Below, in pieces: positions 63,861 to 64,000 of a DNA stretch of 64,000 nucleotides (within the stretch, counting starts at the first letter, position 1; each line of letters opens with the position of its first letter). The translations under genes and the position numbers were made by a program. Below the pieces are notes generated by a model. It searched no databases. It was not told the origin of the DNA and worked only from the letters and a program-made list of their open reading frames with translations. Origin of the DNA: Actinacidiphila glaucinigra. GTDB lineage: Bacteria; Actinomycetota; Actinomycetes; Streptomycetales; Streptomycetaceae. The stretch spans positions 100,481-164,480 of the forward strand of contig NZ_FZOF01000022.1 of the NCBI RefSeq assembly GCF_900188405.1, read 5' to 3'.

Positions 63861-64000
63861 ATGTCAACACGCATACGGCCCAGACCGGTTCACCGCACCG
63901 GCCGCACCGGCCTGTCCCTCCTGCTGGCCGCCGCCGTCGCCCTGGGCGTCACCGGTCTGACCGCCCCCGCCCACGCCGCCGACCCCACCACCGGCACCGG
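63861..64000 (+). CDS. Secreted protein, N-terminal part (runs off the window)
   Basis: Only the first 46 codons are visible. They encode a clear Sec signal peptide: a basic N-region (MSTRIRPRPVHRTGRT), hydrophobic GLSLLLAAAVALGVTGLTAP and cleavage at AHAA, then DPTTGTG, which looks like a linker start. GGAGG lies eight bases before ATG 63861. The mature protein is outside the window. Confidence 0.75.
   Translation, partial: MSTRIRPRPVHRTGRTGLSLLLAAAVALGVTGLTAPAHAADPTTGT

Noticed and set aside
1..64000. Insertion sequences, prophage or integrase genes
   Set aside because: I found no transposase DDE/DEDD pattern, recombinase or phage structural gene in any frame.

Overview
The window is very high-GC DNA with strongly GC-biased third codon positions, frequent GTG starts, many 4-base ATGA/GTGA gene overlaps and typical actinomycete families (DUF397/XRE pairs, DUF574 methyltransferase, RsbW-like ATPases, CGNR, HxlR, gvpO-type gas-vesicle genes, F420-dependent oxidoreductase). 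It is almost certainly chromosomal DNA of a Streptomyces or close relative. I see no rRNA, CRISPR array, transposase, integrase or large biosynthetic cluster; regulators and small stress or transport modules dominate.

Layout. 1-3.7 kb: a hypothetical gene, a tRNA-Trp, a membrane protein, a DUF1905 gene and two genes each broken by a 1-base frameshift. 3.9-6.7 kb: a DUF574 methyltransferase and an XRE/DUF5753 - DUF397 - RsbW-like ATPase module with a palindromic divergent promoter. 7-13.5 kb: 2-hydroxyacid dehydrogenase, LysR, CGNR regulator, ketopantoate reductase, an ACP-like protein without the attachment serine, a methyltransferase and soluble transhydrogenase SthA. 13.7-16.4 kb: GH5-type glycosidase divergent from a LacI regulator with two operator-like sites between them. 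17-23.5 kb: HxlR regulator with an MFS exporter and thioesterase, a DDAH-like enzyme with an Lrp regulator, and a DUF5937-type regulator divergent from an MFS protein.

23.4-27.8 kb is a compact DNA-alkylation-repair locus: an Ada-AlkA fusion, then Ogt, a 2-oxoglutarate oxygenase, an Ada-zinc-domain fusion protein and AlkB. The last four overlap successively by 4 bases. A near-identical 24-bp palindrome lies upstream of both transcription units, so this looks like a self-contained adaptive-response regulon. 28-33 kb holds membrane proteins, an epimerase, a PatB-like aminotransferase and a methyltransferase.

33-38.8 kb is a gas-vesicle locus: gvpO-A-F-G-J-L-S-K on the plus strand and two divergent accessory genes (a histone-H1-tailed protein and an SRPBCC protein), several with acidic or basic tails. 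39-50 kb contains an RsbW-like ATPase and a SpoIIE-type phosphatase, small HxlR and ArsR-SRPBCC modules, a pair of tiny ORFs closed by a perfect terminator, a TAP-family lipoprotein hydrolase and an Asn/Asp/Gly/His-rich secreted protein. 50-55 kb has MOSC, tandem-DUF427, LysR/class-A serine hydrolase (AmpR-AmpC-like layout), Tat-exported MBL and DinB genes.

55.5-59.1 kb contains an ArsR regulator with a 51-residue membrane protein, a GH3 remnant, and an operon SulP - PNPOx-like - RsbW-like ATPase. ArsR and SulP share an operator-like sequence. 59.5-63.5 kb has TetR and Rrf2 regulators facing an F420-type oxidoreductase and two paralogous SDRs. The window ends inside a gene for a secreted protein. 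All functional statements are from reading the sequence; nothing was searched.
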